A DNA stretch of 20,933 bases from Enterococcus_C asini_A (GTDB lineage: Bacteria; Bacillota; Bacilli; Lactobacillales; Enterococcaceae), in NCBI RefSeq assembly GCF_031928785.1, contig NZ_JARQAL010000009.1; one strand, written 5' to 3'. Each line of letters opens with the position of its first letter. Within the stretch, counting starts at the first letter, position 1. Positions 14,155 through 20,933 of the stretch are shown here, piece after piece. The translations under genes were made by a program, and so were the position numbers. A model generated the notes under the pieces. That model had not been told where the DNA came from. It saw only the letters and a list, made by a program, of their open reading frames with translations, and searched no databases.

Positions 14155-15064
14155 ATTAAAAGATGCGAAAAACATTTTAAAACAGATGGAAGTACCAGAA
14201 AAACAACAATCTGACTTATGTGGATATGTTCTATTAGCTTTGGCAAACTTGAAAGAACAAGATGAATGGATTAGTGCAGAGAATAATTGGATCAGAATCC
14301 ATGACATTATTGTTTTTCTAGGAGACTGGTACGAAGTCTTTTATGCTGAAAATAGTAGAGAAACCATCCGAAAACAAGCAATTCATCATTTTAGAACGGC
14401 TGCTTTTATTGAGGACAACGGCAAAGCAACTAATAGCCCAAACTATCGATATAGATTAACAAGTGAAATGCTTGAATTAGTTCAGACATATGATTCCCCT
14501 AATTGGTCACAAGAGAAAGATAAATTTTTAGATTCTCATGGCTCCCTTGTAGACATGTATCGTTCTAAAAAGAAAATGCAAAAATTACCTGTGAGGATTA
14601 ATGGTGAAGATTTTACATTCTCGCCAGGCAAACATAATGAACTTCAAAAGTTGATTATAGAAGAATTTGCACCAAGATTTGCTGGGAATTCTGAGTGTTT
14701 GTATGTAGGAGATACTATCAAAAAAGATTTAGTTAAAAATGAAGAGAAACTACAAGAACTTGGTTTTGAGATTACACTTCACGATAAGATGCCTGATGTA
14801 GTTCTTTATTCTAGTGACACGAATTGGATATACTTCATTGAATCTGTTACATCTGTTGGCCCTATGGATCCTAAAAGAATAAAGGAACTAGAAGAGATGA
14901 CTAAAAATGTAACTGCAGGAAAAATTTATGTAACAGCATTTTTAGATTTTAAAACATTTAAGAAGTTTTCTGATTCTTTAGCTTGGGAAACTGAAATTTG
15001 GATTGCTGATATGCCTGAGCACATGATTCATTTTAATGGGGACAGGTTCATGGGACCGAGGTAG
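14147..15064 (+). CDS. Type II restriction endonuclease, BsuBI/PstI family
   Basis: A 305-residue protein. The N-terminal half (about 1-135) is helical and probably binds DNA; the C-terminal half is the BsuBI/PstI endonuclease domain. Visible active-site candidates are Asp217 in MPDVVLY and Glu232 in YFIESVTSVGPM, matching the PD-ExK-like core and the conserved E-x-V-T-S-x-G-P signature of this family. R.BsuBI is about the same length. It starts inside the last 8 bases of the methyltransferase gene. It would cut unmethylated incoming DNA, probably at CTGCAG. The next gene begins about 17 bases after its stop, so the operon seems to continue. Confidence 0.9.
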   Translation: MSKLKDAKNILKQMEVPEKQQSDLCGYVLLALANLKEQDEWISAENNWIRIHDIIVFLGDWYEVFYAENSRETIRKQAIHHFRTAAFIEDNGKATNSPNYRYRLTSEMLELVQTYDSPNWSQEKDKFLDSHGSLVDMYRSKKKMQKLPVRINGEDFTFSPGKHNELQKLIIEEFAPRFAGNSECLYVGDTIKKDLVKNEEKLQELGFEITLHDKMPDVVLYSSDTNWIYFIESVTSVGPMDPKRIKELEEMTKNVTAGKIYVTAFLDFKTFKKFSDSLAWETEIWIADMPEHMIHFNGDRFMGPR

Positions 15065-15081
15065 AAAAGGAGGTAAATGCT

Positions 15082-16497
15082 ATTAAAGGTGAAATTACAA
15101 AAAGCGAATTAATTAAAAAGTTATACGAAGTTATCTGTAGTGAGGAGTTAGGAGCTTTTATAGGGGCGGGCTTGTCAATTCCAGCTGGCTTTAGTAGTTG
15201 GAGTGAATTGTTAAAAGAACCAGCCGAAGAGATAGGATTAAATGTTTCTAAAGAACAAGATTTAGTTAATCTTGCACAGTACTATAGCAATAGAAAACAT
15301 AGGACAGCAATTGACGATTTGATCAGATCTAATTTTTCAGGATTAATAGATCCAACTAAAAACCATGAGCTATTGGCTAAACTGCCAATTTCAACTTTTT
15401 GGACAACGAATTATGATAAATTGATAGAAAAGGCATTAGAAGCACAAATGAAACCACCTTTTGTTAAAACAAAAGATGCACACTTAAGAGAAACTAATCG
15501 AAATTTTGATGCTATAGTTTACAAACTACATGGCGACGTTGATACTCCTGATGAAGCTGTGATTACTAGAAGTGATTATGAAGAATTTGGCTATAAAAAG
15601 AGAAAACTATTCCGTGAAGTCTTAGAAGGTGATTTACTTACAAAAACCTTCTTATTTCTTGGATTTAGTTTCTCAGATCCTAATTTTAACTATGTTATTG
15701 GAAGACTAAGAGTATTACTTGATGAGCATCAAACAAGAAGTCATTACTGTATTATGAAAAGAGTTTCAGATACAGAAGAAGATGCTGATTATAAAATAGC
15801 GAAACAAGAATTGCAGGTTGAAGATTTAAATAGATATGGTATTTTTACATGTTTTGTAGATGATTACAAAGAAATAACAGAGATTCTTGAAACCTTAGTG
15901 GACAAATATAGAAGAAGAACGATTTTTATATCGGGAAGTGCATATAATTATAATAAGTTCTCCGAAGAAGAGGGAAGAGAGTTTATTCATAGACTAGCTT
16001 TTGGATTAGTTGAGAATGGATATAGCATCGTTAATGGTTTTGGTAAGGGTGTTGGCGAATTTGTTATAAATGGTGTTGCTGATTATTGTCTAACACATAG
16101 AGAAATTAAAATGCAAGATGTTGTCAAACTAATGCCTTTTCCACAGACTAGTTCATCTGGAATTGATCTAAAAAAGTTATATACAGAAAATCGAAAACAG
16201 ATGATAGAAATGTGTGGTATCGCCATCTTTATATTTGGAAATAAAGAAAAACAAGGCGTAGCTAATGGTGTTATTGAAGAATATGAGTTAGCTAAATCTT
16301 TAGGATTAGTATGTTTGCCAATTAAGTATACTGGTGGGGCAGCTAGTGTCATTTATGAAAAAATATCTTCGCCTCATCTGACTGATGAAGTTGATTCTGC
16401 TGTGAGTCAATCGAATCAAGAAGTGGATGGTGAAGTTTTATTAAGCATTGAAAATATTTTAAAAGCTATTAACTTATTAAACAAGGAGGAAAAATAA
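15082..16497 (+). CDS. thsA: ThsA-like SIR2-SLOG NADase of a type I Thoeris system
   Basis: About 471 residues. The N-terminal SIR2 domain has the loop AFIGAGLS (residues 25-32 counted from ATT 15082), Asn110 in TNYD and His150 in LHGD, matching the catalytic Asn and His of ThsA. The C-terminal SLOG (STALD-type) domain runs from TIFISGSAYNY, about residue 278, through NGFGKGVGEF and NRKQM, the likely signal-binding region. Family role: on phage infection, a cyclic ADP-ribose isomer made by ThsB activates ThsA to destroy NAD+. The frame has no ATG, GTG or TTG before the GAG loop; the TTG at 15172 would delete it. ATT at 15082 lies 8 bases after AGGAGG (15068-15073) and gives the expected N-terminus. 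Confidence 0.88.
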   Translation: MKGEITKSELIKKLYEVICSEELGAFIGAGLSIPAGFSSWSELLKEPAEEIGLNVSKEQDLVNLAQYYSNRKHRTAIDDLIRSNFSGLIDPTKNHELLAKLPISTFWTTNYDKLIEKALEAQMKPPFVKTKDAHLRETNRNFDAIVYKLHGDVDTPDEAVITRSDYEEFGYKKRKLFREVLEGDLLTKTFLFLGFSFSDPNFNYVIGRLRVLLDEHQTRSHYCIMKRVSDTEEDADYKIAKQELQVEDLNRYGIFTCFVDDYKEITEILETLVDKYRRRTIFISGSAYNYNKFSEEEGREFIHRLAFGLVENGYSIVNGFGKGVGEFVINGVADYCLTHREIKMQDVVKLMPFPQTSSSGIDLKKLYTENRKQMIEMCGIAIFIFGNKEKQGVANGVIEEYELAKSLGLVCLPIKYTGGAASVIYEKISSPHLTDEVDSAVSQSNQEVDGEVLLSIENILKAINLLNKEEK

Positions 16498-16498
16498 A

Positions 16499-16999
16499 AT
16501 GGCGAAAAGACATGTGTTTTTTAGTTTTCATTACAACAACGATTGTTGGCGAGCTGGACAAGTGCGTAATATGGGTAAAGTCGATGATAGCTCGACATTT
16601 TCTGATAACGACTGGGAAGAAGTTAAAGAGAAATCAGATGCTAAGATTGAAGAATGGATCAATGATCAATTACAAAAACGTTCTTGTTTAGTTCTTTTAA
16701 TTGGAGAAAAAACCGCTGACCGAAAATGGATAAACTATGAAATAAAGAAAGCTGTTGAATTAGATAAAGGTATTGTTGGAATTTATGTCCACAAATTAAA
16801 AGACAAGGATGGAAAACAAGCTAATAAAGGAAAAAATCCTTTTAGCTCATTTACTTACAAAGGTAAAAATTTATCTAACTTTATAAAATGTTTTGATTCA
16901 TCGTTTGCATCCAGCAATTATGTATATGATGATATAAAGAATAACATTGAGGATTTAATTGAATATGGTATTGAAAACAAACCTTCAACTTGGCAATAA
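16499..16999 (+). CDS. thsB: ThsB-like TIR-domain protein of Thoeris
   Basis: A 166-residue TIR-like protein of the ThsB kind. It starts KRHVFFSFHYNND, the first TIR strand. The loop around SDNDWEEVKEKSD follows, then CLVLLIGEKTADRKWINYEI with the likely catalytic Glu81, and GIVGIYVHKL. Family role: senses infection and converts NAD+ into a cyclic ADP-ribose signal that switches on ThsA. The start lies one base after the thsA stop, with aaggagg in the end of thsA, so the two are surely co-translated. It is somewhat shorter than the well-studied Bacillus protein but keeps the whole core. It is the last gene of the operon, followed by a hairpin shared with the opposing relaxase gene. Confidence 0.88.
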   Translation: MAKRHVFFSFHYNNDCWRAGQVRNMGKVDDSSTFSDNDWEEVKEKSDAKIEEWINDQLQKRSCLVLLIGEKTADRKWINYEIKKAVELDKGIVGIYVHKLKDKDGKQANKGKNPFSSFTYKGKNLSNFIKCFDSSFASSNYVYDDIKNNIEDLIEYGIENKPSTWQ

Positions 17000-17031
17000 G
17001 GAAGTAAGGAGTTATCTCTCCACTTCCTTAT
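16996..17031. terminator. Hairpin between convergent thsB and relaxase genes
   Basis: The perfect 10-bp stem ataaggaagt (16996-17005) with acttccttat (17022-17031) spans both stop codons. There is no long T-run, so termination would be modest, but its position between convergent genes suits a shared terminator. Confidence 0.6.
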
Positions 17032-18343
17032 CCATATAATTCTCATAGTTTTTCTTATACTGGATTAGCTCAGAAAATAGATTATTTGATTTAGAATACT
17101 CTTGCATAAGGGTATTCTTTTTTTCTTGTAATTCATCAAGGTTGGTTAATATTCCCTTAGATTTAGGTACGGTACCATAGGATTCCATGATAGATTTTGA
17201 AGCTACTGTGTAGAGTTTTAATTCCGTAGAATATTCTCTTGAAAACTTTTCATCATTGGGATTAGCTTTATGATATTTGTAATGTTCTCGATACTTTCGA
17301 ATCGTTTCAACTTGCTCCATCGTTTCTGAAAGTTTGTTCATTTTAGACTCAATGACCTTAATTTTATCTAGGACTGCTTGCCTATCATCGGCACTTTTCT
17401 GAATGTAATTATCCATCTCTTTTTTAGAATGAATGCCCAGTTCACGAATAGCGATAATAGAATCGGACATGGTTTTAAGGTTGTGTTTCTTTGCCCAAAA
17501 TTCATAGCCCTTGCTTAATTGAACCTTGTCATTATTTTTTAAGTCGATTACTTTTCCCACTCTTTTCTTAATACCAATATAAGCAGTTTTAGTATTTTCG
17601 GATAGTCTTTCCTTTAATCTTTCTTCAGTATAGTCATCACCAATGGTCTTGGCTCTTGTAAATCTTTGCTTATCTTTATGCCTAAAGGCAATATGCTTTC
17701 CATGTTTAATTTCATAGTCAAGCTCAGATATCTTCTTAAGAAAATCTTCCCAATCTTTAGCATGTTTTATAGTTCGATCAATATCAAATTGGAGTTTGGA
17801 TTTCCAAGAAGTTCCTTGTTTAGCATGTTGATATTCATACCAAGGTTTTCCCTTAGTTTTGTACTTCCTTTTATAACTCTCGTAATAAGGGTCAATGACG
17901 GAAAGTTTATTATCCTTACACAATTCATCACTTCGGTTTCTGATTTGATGGTAAGTTTTATAGTTAGCTCGGTAGCATTTTCCAGTCACCATATTGACAT
18001 GATTAAAAATAATATGGTTATGAATGTGACCACGATCAATATGTGTTGCTATAACATATTCATACTCGTTCTTTAAGTGTCTTTCGCAAAGTTCTTGTCC
18101 AATTCGATGAGCAGTCTCGACATCAGTTTCTCCTGGATAGAAGGATTGAATAAGGTGCTGAGCTAAAACTTTTCCTTGAACATTGTTATCTTCTCTGGTC
18201 TTTAAGAAAGAAGTATGAGCAGTTACAGGATTACATTTATAGCCAGATACCAAGATTTGATTGTCTGTTTTTTCATCACGAGTGATATAGTCAATGGCAA
18301 GTTTCAAGGTTGATTTTATCGGATGTATTTTTGTAATTGCCAT
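17012..18343 (-). CDS. Relaxase/mobilisation nuclease (MobP-type)
   Basis: A 443-residue relaxase that nicks the transfer origin and stays bound to the 5' end for mobilisation with the help of a conjugative plasmid. Tyr19 in LAIDYITRDEKT is the likely nucleophile. The metal-binding histidine cluster HIDRGHIHNHIIFNHV lies at residues 101-116. The C-terminal third is a long charged coiled coil, typical of this family. The start is the ATG at 18343, two bases after the mobC stop, so the pair form an operon. The gene set resembles mobilisation modules of small plasmids and integrative mobilisable elements and differs from the pIP501 relaxase. Confidence 0.93.
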   Translation of the reverse strand: MAITKIHPIKSTLKLAIDYITRDEKTDNQILVSGYKCNPVTAHTSFLKTREDNNVQGKVLAQHLIQSFYPGETDVETAHRIGQELCERHLKNEYEYVIATHIDRGHIHNHIIFNHVNMVTGKCYRANYKTYHQIRNRSDELCKDNKLSVIDPYYESYKRKYKTKGKPWYEYQHAKQGTSWKSKLQFDIDRTIKHAKDWEDFLKKISELDYEIKHGKHIAFRHKDKQRFTRAKTIGDDYTEERLKERLSENTKTAYIGIKKRVGKVIDLKNNDKVQLSKGYEFWAKKHNLKTMSDSIIAIRELGIHSKKEMDNYIQKSADDRQAVLDKIKVIESKMNKLSETMEQVETIRKYREHYKYHKANPNDEKFSREYSTELKLYTVASKSIMESYGTVPKSKGILTNLDELQEKKNTLMQEYSKSNNLFSELIQYKKNYENYMDKEVER

Positions 18344-18345
18344 GA

Positions 18346-18699
18346 TTAATCATCTCCTTCGGTGGTTCTATTAAGTAGTAAGGAATGAATTTGCCATACT
18401 GCTTTTGATACTTCATCAATATCTTTTCTCATGCTTTTTATATCATTCTTATAGATGACACCTGTCTGATTAGCATGTTTAGCAATCTGATTTATATTGT
18501 TAGTTGCATTAGAAAGTAGCCATTGAATATTTCTAAAAGGCTCTAAATCGACGATATAAATTTCTTTTTCCATGACACATTTTCTGATAAAGTGAGCCAT
18601 ATTCTTGCTGTTGGATATCTTCATTTTTTTCTTAAAAAGTTTCTTTTCTTCTTTGGTTAATTTAATTTCTATTCGTTCATTTCTTATTCTATTTGCCAT
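18346..18699 (-). CDS. mobC: MobC-like relaxosome accessory protein
   Basis: A 117-residue basic protein. The N-terminal part (MANRIRNERIEIKLTKEEKK) looks like a ribbon-helix-helix DNA-binding arm. The rest includes LLSNATNNINQIAKHANQTG, the hallmark of MobC-type proteins that help the relaxase open the origin. It lies immediately upstream of the relaxase gene and just downstream of the oriT-like repeats, where it would bind. Confidence 0.9.
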   Translation of the reverse strand: MANRIRNERIEIKLTKEEKKLFKKKMKISNSKNMAHFIRKCVMEKEIYIVDLEPFRNIQWLLSNATNNINQIAKHANQTGVIYKNDIKSMRKDIDEVSKAVWQIHSLLLNRTTEGDD

Positions 18700-18724
18700 G
18701 ATTTGTCTCCTATATTTATGTGAT

Positions 18725-18840
18725 TTGGGGTCTTAGGGTTCTCCCTAACAACTTAAAATTGATAAAAAAAGAAGCAGTCCGTTAGGGGGCTGCTTCATCA
18801 ATTTTTCGCAAGTGTCCGTACACTTGCTATGCTTGCTACT
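18725..18840 (-). other. Putative transfer origin (oriT) upstream of mobC
   Basis: There are three inverted repeats in a row: TTAGGG-ttct-CCCTAA (18733-18748), a long stem joining aaaattgat and gaagcag with their complements (18755-18805), and GCAAGTGT-ccgt-ACACTTGC (18808-18827). Nick sites of mobilisable Gram-positive elements commonly lie at the foot of such a hairpin next to the mobC gene, so this is the expected oriT. The exact nick was not identified. The rest of 18841-18956 shows no gene. Confidence 0.65.
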
Positions 18841-18956
18841 AAAAAATAAACGTGTAGAAAGCGTTAAGCTATATTCTGTTTTATTTGTTTAAATTATCAT
18901 ATAAAAATGAGAATGACAGTGTCAATTGGTAGGTTTATTGAATCCTATGCTTTGAA

Positions 18957-19451
18957 TTAAAACAAGAACTCACTGGATTTCGCTACTACGAATCCAAATA
19001 ACGGACAGACAATTAGTGTCCAACCAATCCAATGTTCTGGTATTCCAAATGTTAAAAGCCAATTTTTTGTTTGCCAAGCCTTGCAATTTTCAGTTCCAGG
19101 TATCATTATTCTGTCTAGGAATTTCGCTCTAAACCATACATCCAATAGCCAAAAATCACCCATATTTATGAAGAACATTTCTATATAACCTGTCCAAAAT
19201 AAGTTCCAGAAACCACTTATACCAGTTAAGTGCGTGCTTATTATCATATAGACTAGTATTAATATATAAATGGGATAGAGAATCAAGGTAAATCGTTTTT
19301 CTTCTCTAGTTCTTTTAGGTGCTGCCTGTCTAATTTCTTTAGGTAGCATTTTTAAGAAGGCTCTAGGCTTAAGAACCCACATTAATGCAACTATGGAATT
19401 AAAAGCTAGGCTAAGAATAATTCCATCTAATATAGTTCTTGGCCAATTCAT
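18957..19451 (-). CDS. Membrane protein of unknown function
   Basis: A 164-residue integral membrane protein with about four hydrophobic segments: near residues 8-26 (LDGIILSLAFNSIVALMWVL), 52-71 (FTLILYPIYILILVYMII), 77-100 and 135-158. A positively charged loop (KEIRQAAPKRTREEKR) follows the first. I chose the ATG at 19451, which lies 8 bases after ggagg; the ATG at 19457 is too close. I do not recognise the family. It stands alone between the mobilisation genes and the recombinase and may be cargo of the same element. Confidence 0.7.
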   Translation of the reverse strand: MNWPRTILDGIILSLAFNSIVALMWVLKPRAFLKMLPKEIRQAAPKRTREEKRFTLILYPIYILILVYMIISTHLTGISGFWNLFWTGYIEMFFINMGDFWLLDVWFRAKFLDRIMIPGTENCKAWQTKNWLLTFGIPEHWIGWTLIVCPLFGFVVAKSSEFLF

Positions 19452-19538
19452 GTTCATAACCTCCTTTATTTTAATTAAGATATATTTTTTTGATTTAAAA
19501 GATGAGTTATGTTATTTCCGCTATTTATTCTACTTTAC

Positions 19539-19655
19539 TTACTCATTTAAGTAATGATTATCGATATAGTATCGTGCAATTTTCTCTGCAAGATAATCAT
19601 ACATTTCTAGTATCTCATCATTTTCTTCTTTTTCCAGATGGTAAATGGCCTTAAA
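19539..19655 (-). pseudogene. Remnant ORF tail, unknown
   Basis: About 38 codons are open and end in TAA at 19539-19541. They read FKAIYHLEKEENDEILEMYD and end IARYYIDNHYLNE, an acidic helical tail. A stop lies just upstream and there is no good start, so it is probably the last piece of a deleted gene. The remaining parts of 19452-19798 hold an 18-bp inverted repeat and otherwise nothing recognisable. Confidence 0.35.
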
Positions 19656-19672
19656 TCAGGACAATTTTTTAA

Positions 19673-19721
19673 TTGACAATATTTATGTTAACTAAATTTT
19701 CTTTAACATAAATATTGTCAA
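19673..19721. repeat. Perfect 18-bp inverted repeat
   Basis: ttgacaatatttatgtta (19673-19690) is repeated in perfect inverse form at 19704-19721 around a 13-base AT-rich spacer. It lies between the ORF remnant and the serine recombinase gene. It could be an operator, the end of a lost element or an AT-rich terminator; it has no T-run of the usual kind. Confidence 0.8.
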
Positions 19722-19798
19722 CTTAGCTAGATGAATCTAAAATGATTGTCTGTATTGGTGACAAAGCTAATTAATAATTACCTGATTCGAAAAAGAAA

Positions 19799-20413
19799 TC
19801 ATACAATTAGTTGGTCGATTTCTTTTTTTATTCGGTAAATTGTTTGCCTAGTCACATTGTAGTCTTTTGCAATCTTTGAGATAGCAACCCCATTCTCAAG
19901 ATCCTGGACGATGCTCTTATAAACAAGGCGACGTTGAGGATCTTTTGTGTCTGCACTGTATAACTTAGGACGACCTTTATAGACGCCGTTTGCTTTAGCG
20001 ATTTTAATTCCTTGTGCCTGGCGTCGTTTCGATTCAGTACGCTCTTGTTCAGCAATCATGGCCAAAATTTGAATGATTAGGTCTTTGATAAATTTATCCA
20101 GGAGAGGATTTCCGATTGCTTCAGCCATGATCGGTAAACTGGTGATAATGAGTCGTACATTTTTCTTCTTTAAATAATTCACTGAATCGATAATCTCGTC
20201 ATAATTGCGGCCAAGTCGATCAATGGCTTCTACAATAAAAATATCTTGCTCTCTGACAAAATCTAAAGCTTCCTGAAAAATCGGCCGATGACTAATCGTC
20301 GCTCCAGATTGCTTTTCTATAAAAATTTTTTCAGCGCCAAACTTTTTCATTTCTTCAATTTGCCGTTGTTCATTCTGATCTATCGACGAGACTCGGATAT
20401 ATGCAATTTTCAA
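19799..20413 (-). CDS. Serine recombinase/resolvase (Tn3-resolvase family)
   Basis: A 204-residue resolvase distinct from beta. The catalytic domain starts LKIAYIRVSSIDQNEQRQIE with the nucleophilic Ser near residue 10 and has EAIDRLGRNYDEI. The C-terminal HTH is ISKIAKDYNVTRQTIYRIKK. I placed the start at the TTG at 20413, which lies 8 bases after agcagg; the frame also runs to a GTG at 20434. Such proteins resolve plasmid dimers or transposon cointegrates at a nearby res site, and repeat motifs lie just upstream of this gene. It may belong to a lost transposon or be a second multimer-resolution system of the plasmid. Confidence 0.9.
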   Translation of the reverse strand: MKIAYIRVSSIDQNEQRQIEEMKKFGAEKIFIEKQSGATISHRPIFQEALDFVREQDIFIVEAIDRLGRNYDEIIDSVNYLKKKNVRLIITSLPIMAEAIGNPLLDKFIKDLIIQILAMIAEQERTESKRRQAQGIKIAKANGVYKGRPKLYSADTKDPQRRLVYKSIVQDLENGVAISKIAKDYNVTRQTIYRIKKEIDQLIV

Positions 20414-20446
20414 AATTTTTACCTGCTTTCTCACACTATTTAAAAC

Positions 20447-20524
20447 ACACCCTAATCATACATTGGAAAACCATGTTTTTCAATGTTATTATGATGTCTA
20501 TTTAGGGTACACCCTATTCATACA
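20447..20524 (-). promoter_or_regulatory. Putative res site/operator of the recombinase
   Basis: Two direct copies, ACACCCTAATCATACA (20447-20462) and ACACCCTATTCATACA (20509-20524), are 62 bases apart start to start, just upstream of the recombinase gene. The second overlaps the palindrome TAGGGT-AC-ACCCTA at 20503-20516. Paired similar motifs of this size and spacing upstream of a resolvase gene fit res subsites, which also serve for autorepression. Confidence 0.6.
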
Positions 20525-20532
20525 AAAAATAA

Positions 20533-20563
20533 GACAGAGTCAACCTTAAATGCTGACTCTGCC
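20533..20563 (-). terminator. Terminator of the right-edge gene
   Basis: Read on the minus strand, ggcagagtca pairs with tgactctgtc across an 11-base loop and is followed by ttattttttg. It lies 15 bases beyond the stop of the partial gene at the right edge. Confidence 0.88.
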
Positions 20564-20577
20564 CCATATTCTAATAC

Positions 20578-20933
20578 TTAATTGTCTACAATTTGTTCAA
20601 TTCTTGTCATTAGTTCACTATTACTACGATAAATACCGTCGTATGGTCGCTCGATATAGACTTTTCCATTTTCTTCGAAGACATATAGCGTGTCCTCACT
20701 ATCCTTGGTATCGAGAATTTTAAGTGTGTAGTATTTATTTACACTTGGCTGATCTGTATTACTTGATGAAAAAGTCTTCTTAGCTTCCCTGATCTTTTTT
20801 AAGATGCTTTCAGCGTCTTGCTGTGATAATTTCTTACCTCCCGGTTCAACAACTATATTTTGAACCTCTTGACTTTTGGCTATCTCTAATTGAGGTCTGC
20901 TAAAATAAAAATACGAAGCACCTGCAATTACGA
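20578..20933 (-). CDS. Unknown protein with N-terminal membrane anchor, partial
   Basis: The last 118 codons are visible; the start lies beyond the right edge. The first visible residues (VIAGASYFYFSRP) look like the end of a membrane or signal segment. A Glu/Lys-rich helical part (KLSQQDAESILKKIREAKKT) follows, then a compact domain, KYYTLKILDTKDSEDTLYVF with KVYIERPYDGIYRS. That last part resembles DUF5301-type extracellular domains of Firmicutes, a tentative match from memory. It is probably an exported, membrane-anchored protein. Function is unknown. Confidence 0.65.
   Translation of the reverse strand, partial: VIAGASYFYFSRPQLEIAKSQEVQNIVVEPGGKKLSQQDAESILKKIREAKKTFSSSNTDQPSVNKYYTLKILDTKDSEDTLYVFEENGKVYIERPYDGIYRSNSELMTRIEQIVDN

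Noticed and set aside
15172..15175. TTG as the start of the SIR2-SLOG protein
   Set aside because: It lies inside the NAD-binding GAGLS loop and has no ribosome binding site; starting there would remove an essential part of the SIR2 fold.
17666..18076. 136-codon open frame on the plus strand within the relaxase gene
   Set aside because: Antisense shadow of a well-supported relaxase, with no ribosome binding site or recognisable domain.

Overview
The window looks like part of a mosaic multiresistance plasmid of the Inc18 (pAMbeta1/pIP501/pSM19035-like) type from Enterococcus, most likely E. faecium or a close relative. The evidence is recognition of the Inc18 stability genes (beta recombinase, topoisomerase, delta, omega, epsilon), the end of a pIP501-type transfer operon (traM-traN-traO), IS1216-like elements and erm(B), all on an AT-rich background. 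No replication initiator is visible, so the replicon lies outside the window. Family names come from recognising the proteins, not from a search.

Layout. 1-297: 5' part of an IS1216-like element. 298-6995: maintenance block (alpha, beta resolvase with a putative six site, topoisomerase gamma, delta ParA, omega ParB-like repressor, epsilon antitoxin). It is interrupted by erm(B), which sits between two copies of the topoisomerase 3' end. Omega-binding heptads occur in three clusters. 6977-8584: a cfr(D)-like 23S rRNA methyltransferase gene and a guaA 3' fragment, spliced in where the zeta toxin should begin. 8585-9393: a complete 809-bp IS6-family element. 9395-11584: traM lacking its start, traN and traO. 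11585-12458: scar region with a possible small RNA, an IS256-family remnant and a broken ORF. 12459-16999: a five-gene defence operon. 17012-18900: relaxase, MobC and oriT-like region on the minus strand. 18957-20933: membrane protein, serine recombinase with a res-like site, and a partial unknown protein.

The most interesting part is the defence operon. A small HTH controller, a BsuBI/PstI-type N6-adenine methyltransferase and its endonuclease overlap head to tail. They are followed by a ThsA-like SIR2-SLOG protein and a ThsB-like TIR protein, so a type II restriction-modification system and a type I Thoeris system appear to share one transcription unit. ThsA has no ordinary start codon in frame. 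The best start is an ATT 8 nt after a strong ribosome binding site, so it either uses a rare start or carries an early frameshift.

Several other rearrangements matter for function. The ErmBL leader peptide carries a stop at codon 5, directly followed by an ATG. Epsilon has lost zeta and runs into cfr(D), which may therefore be read from the omega promoter. The erm(B) segment can in principle be lost or amplified by recombination between flanking repeats. An extra chimeric omega gene lacks its second helix.
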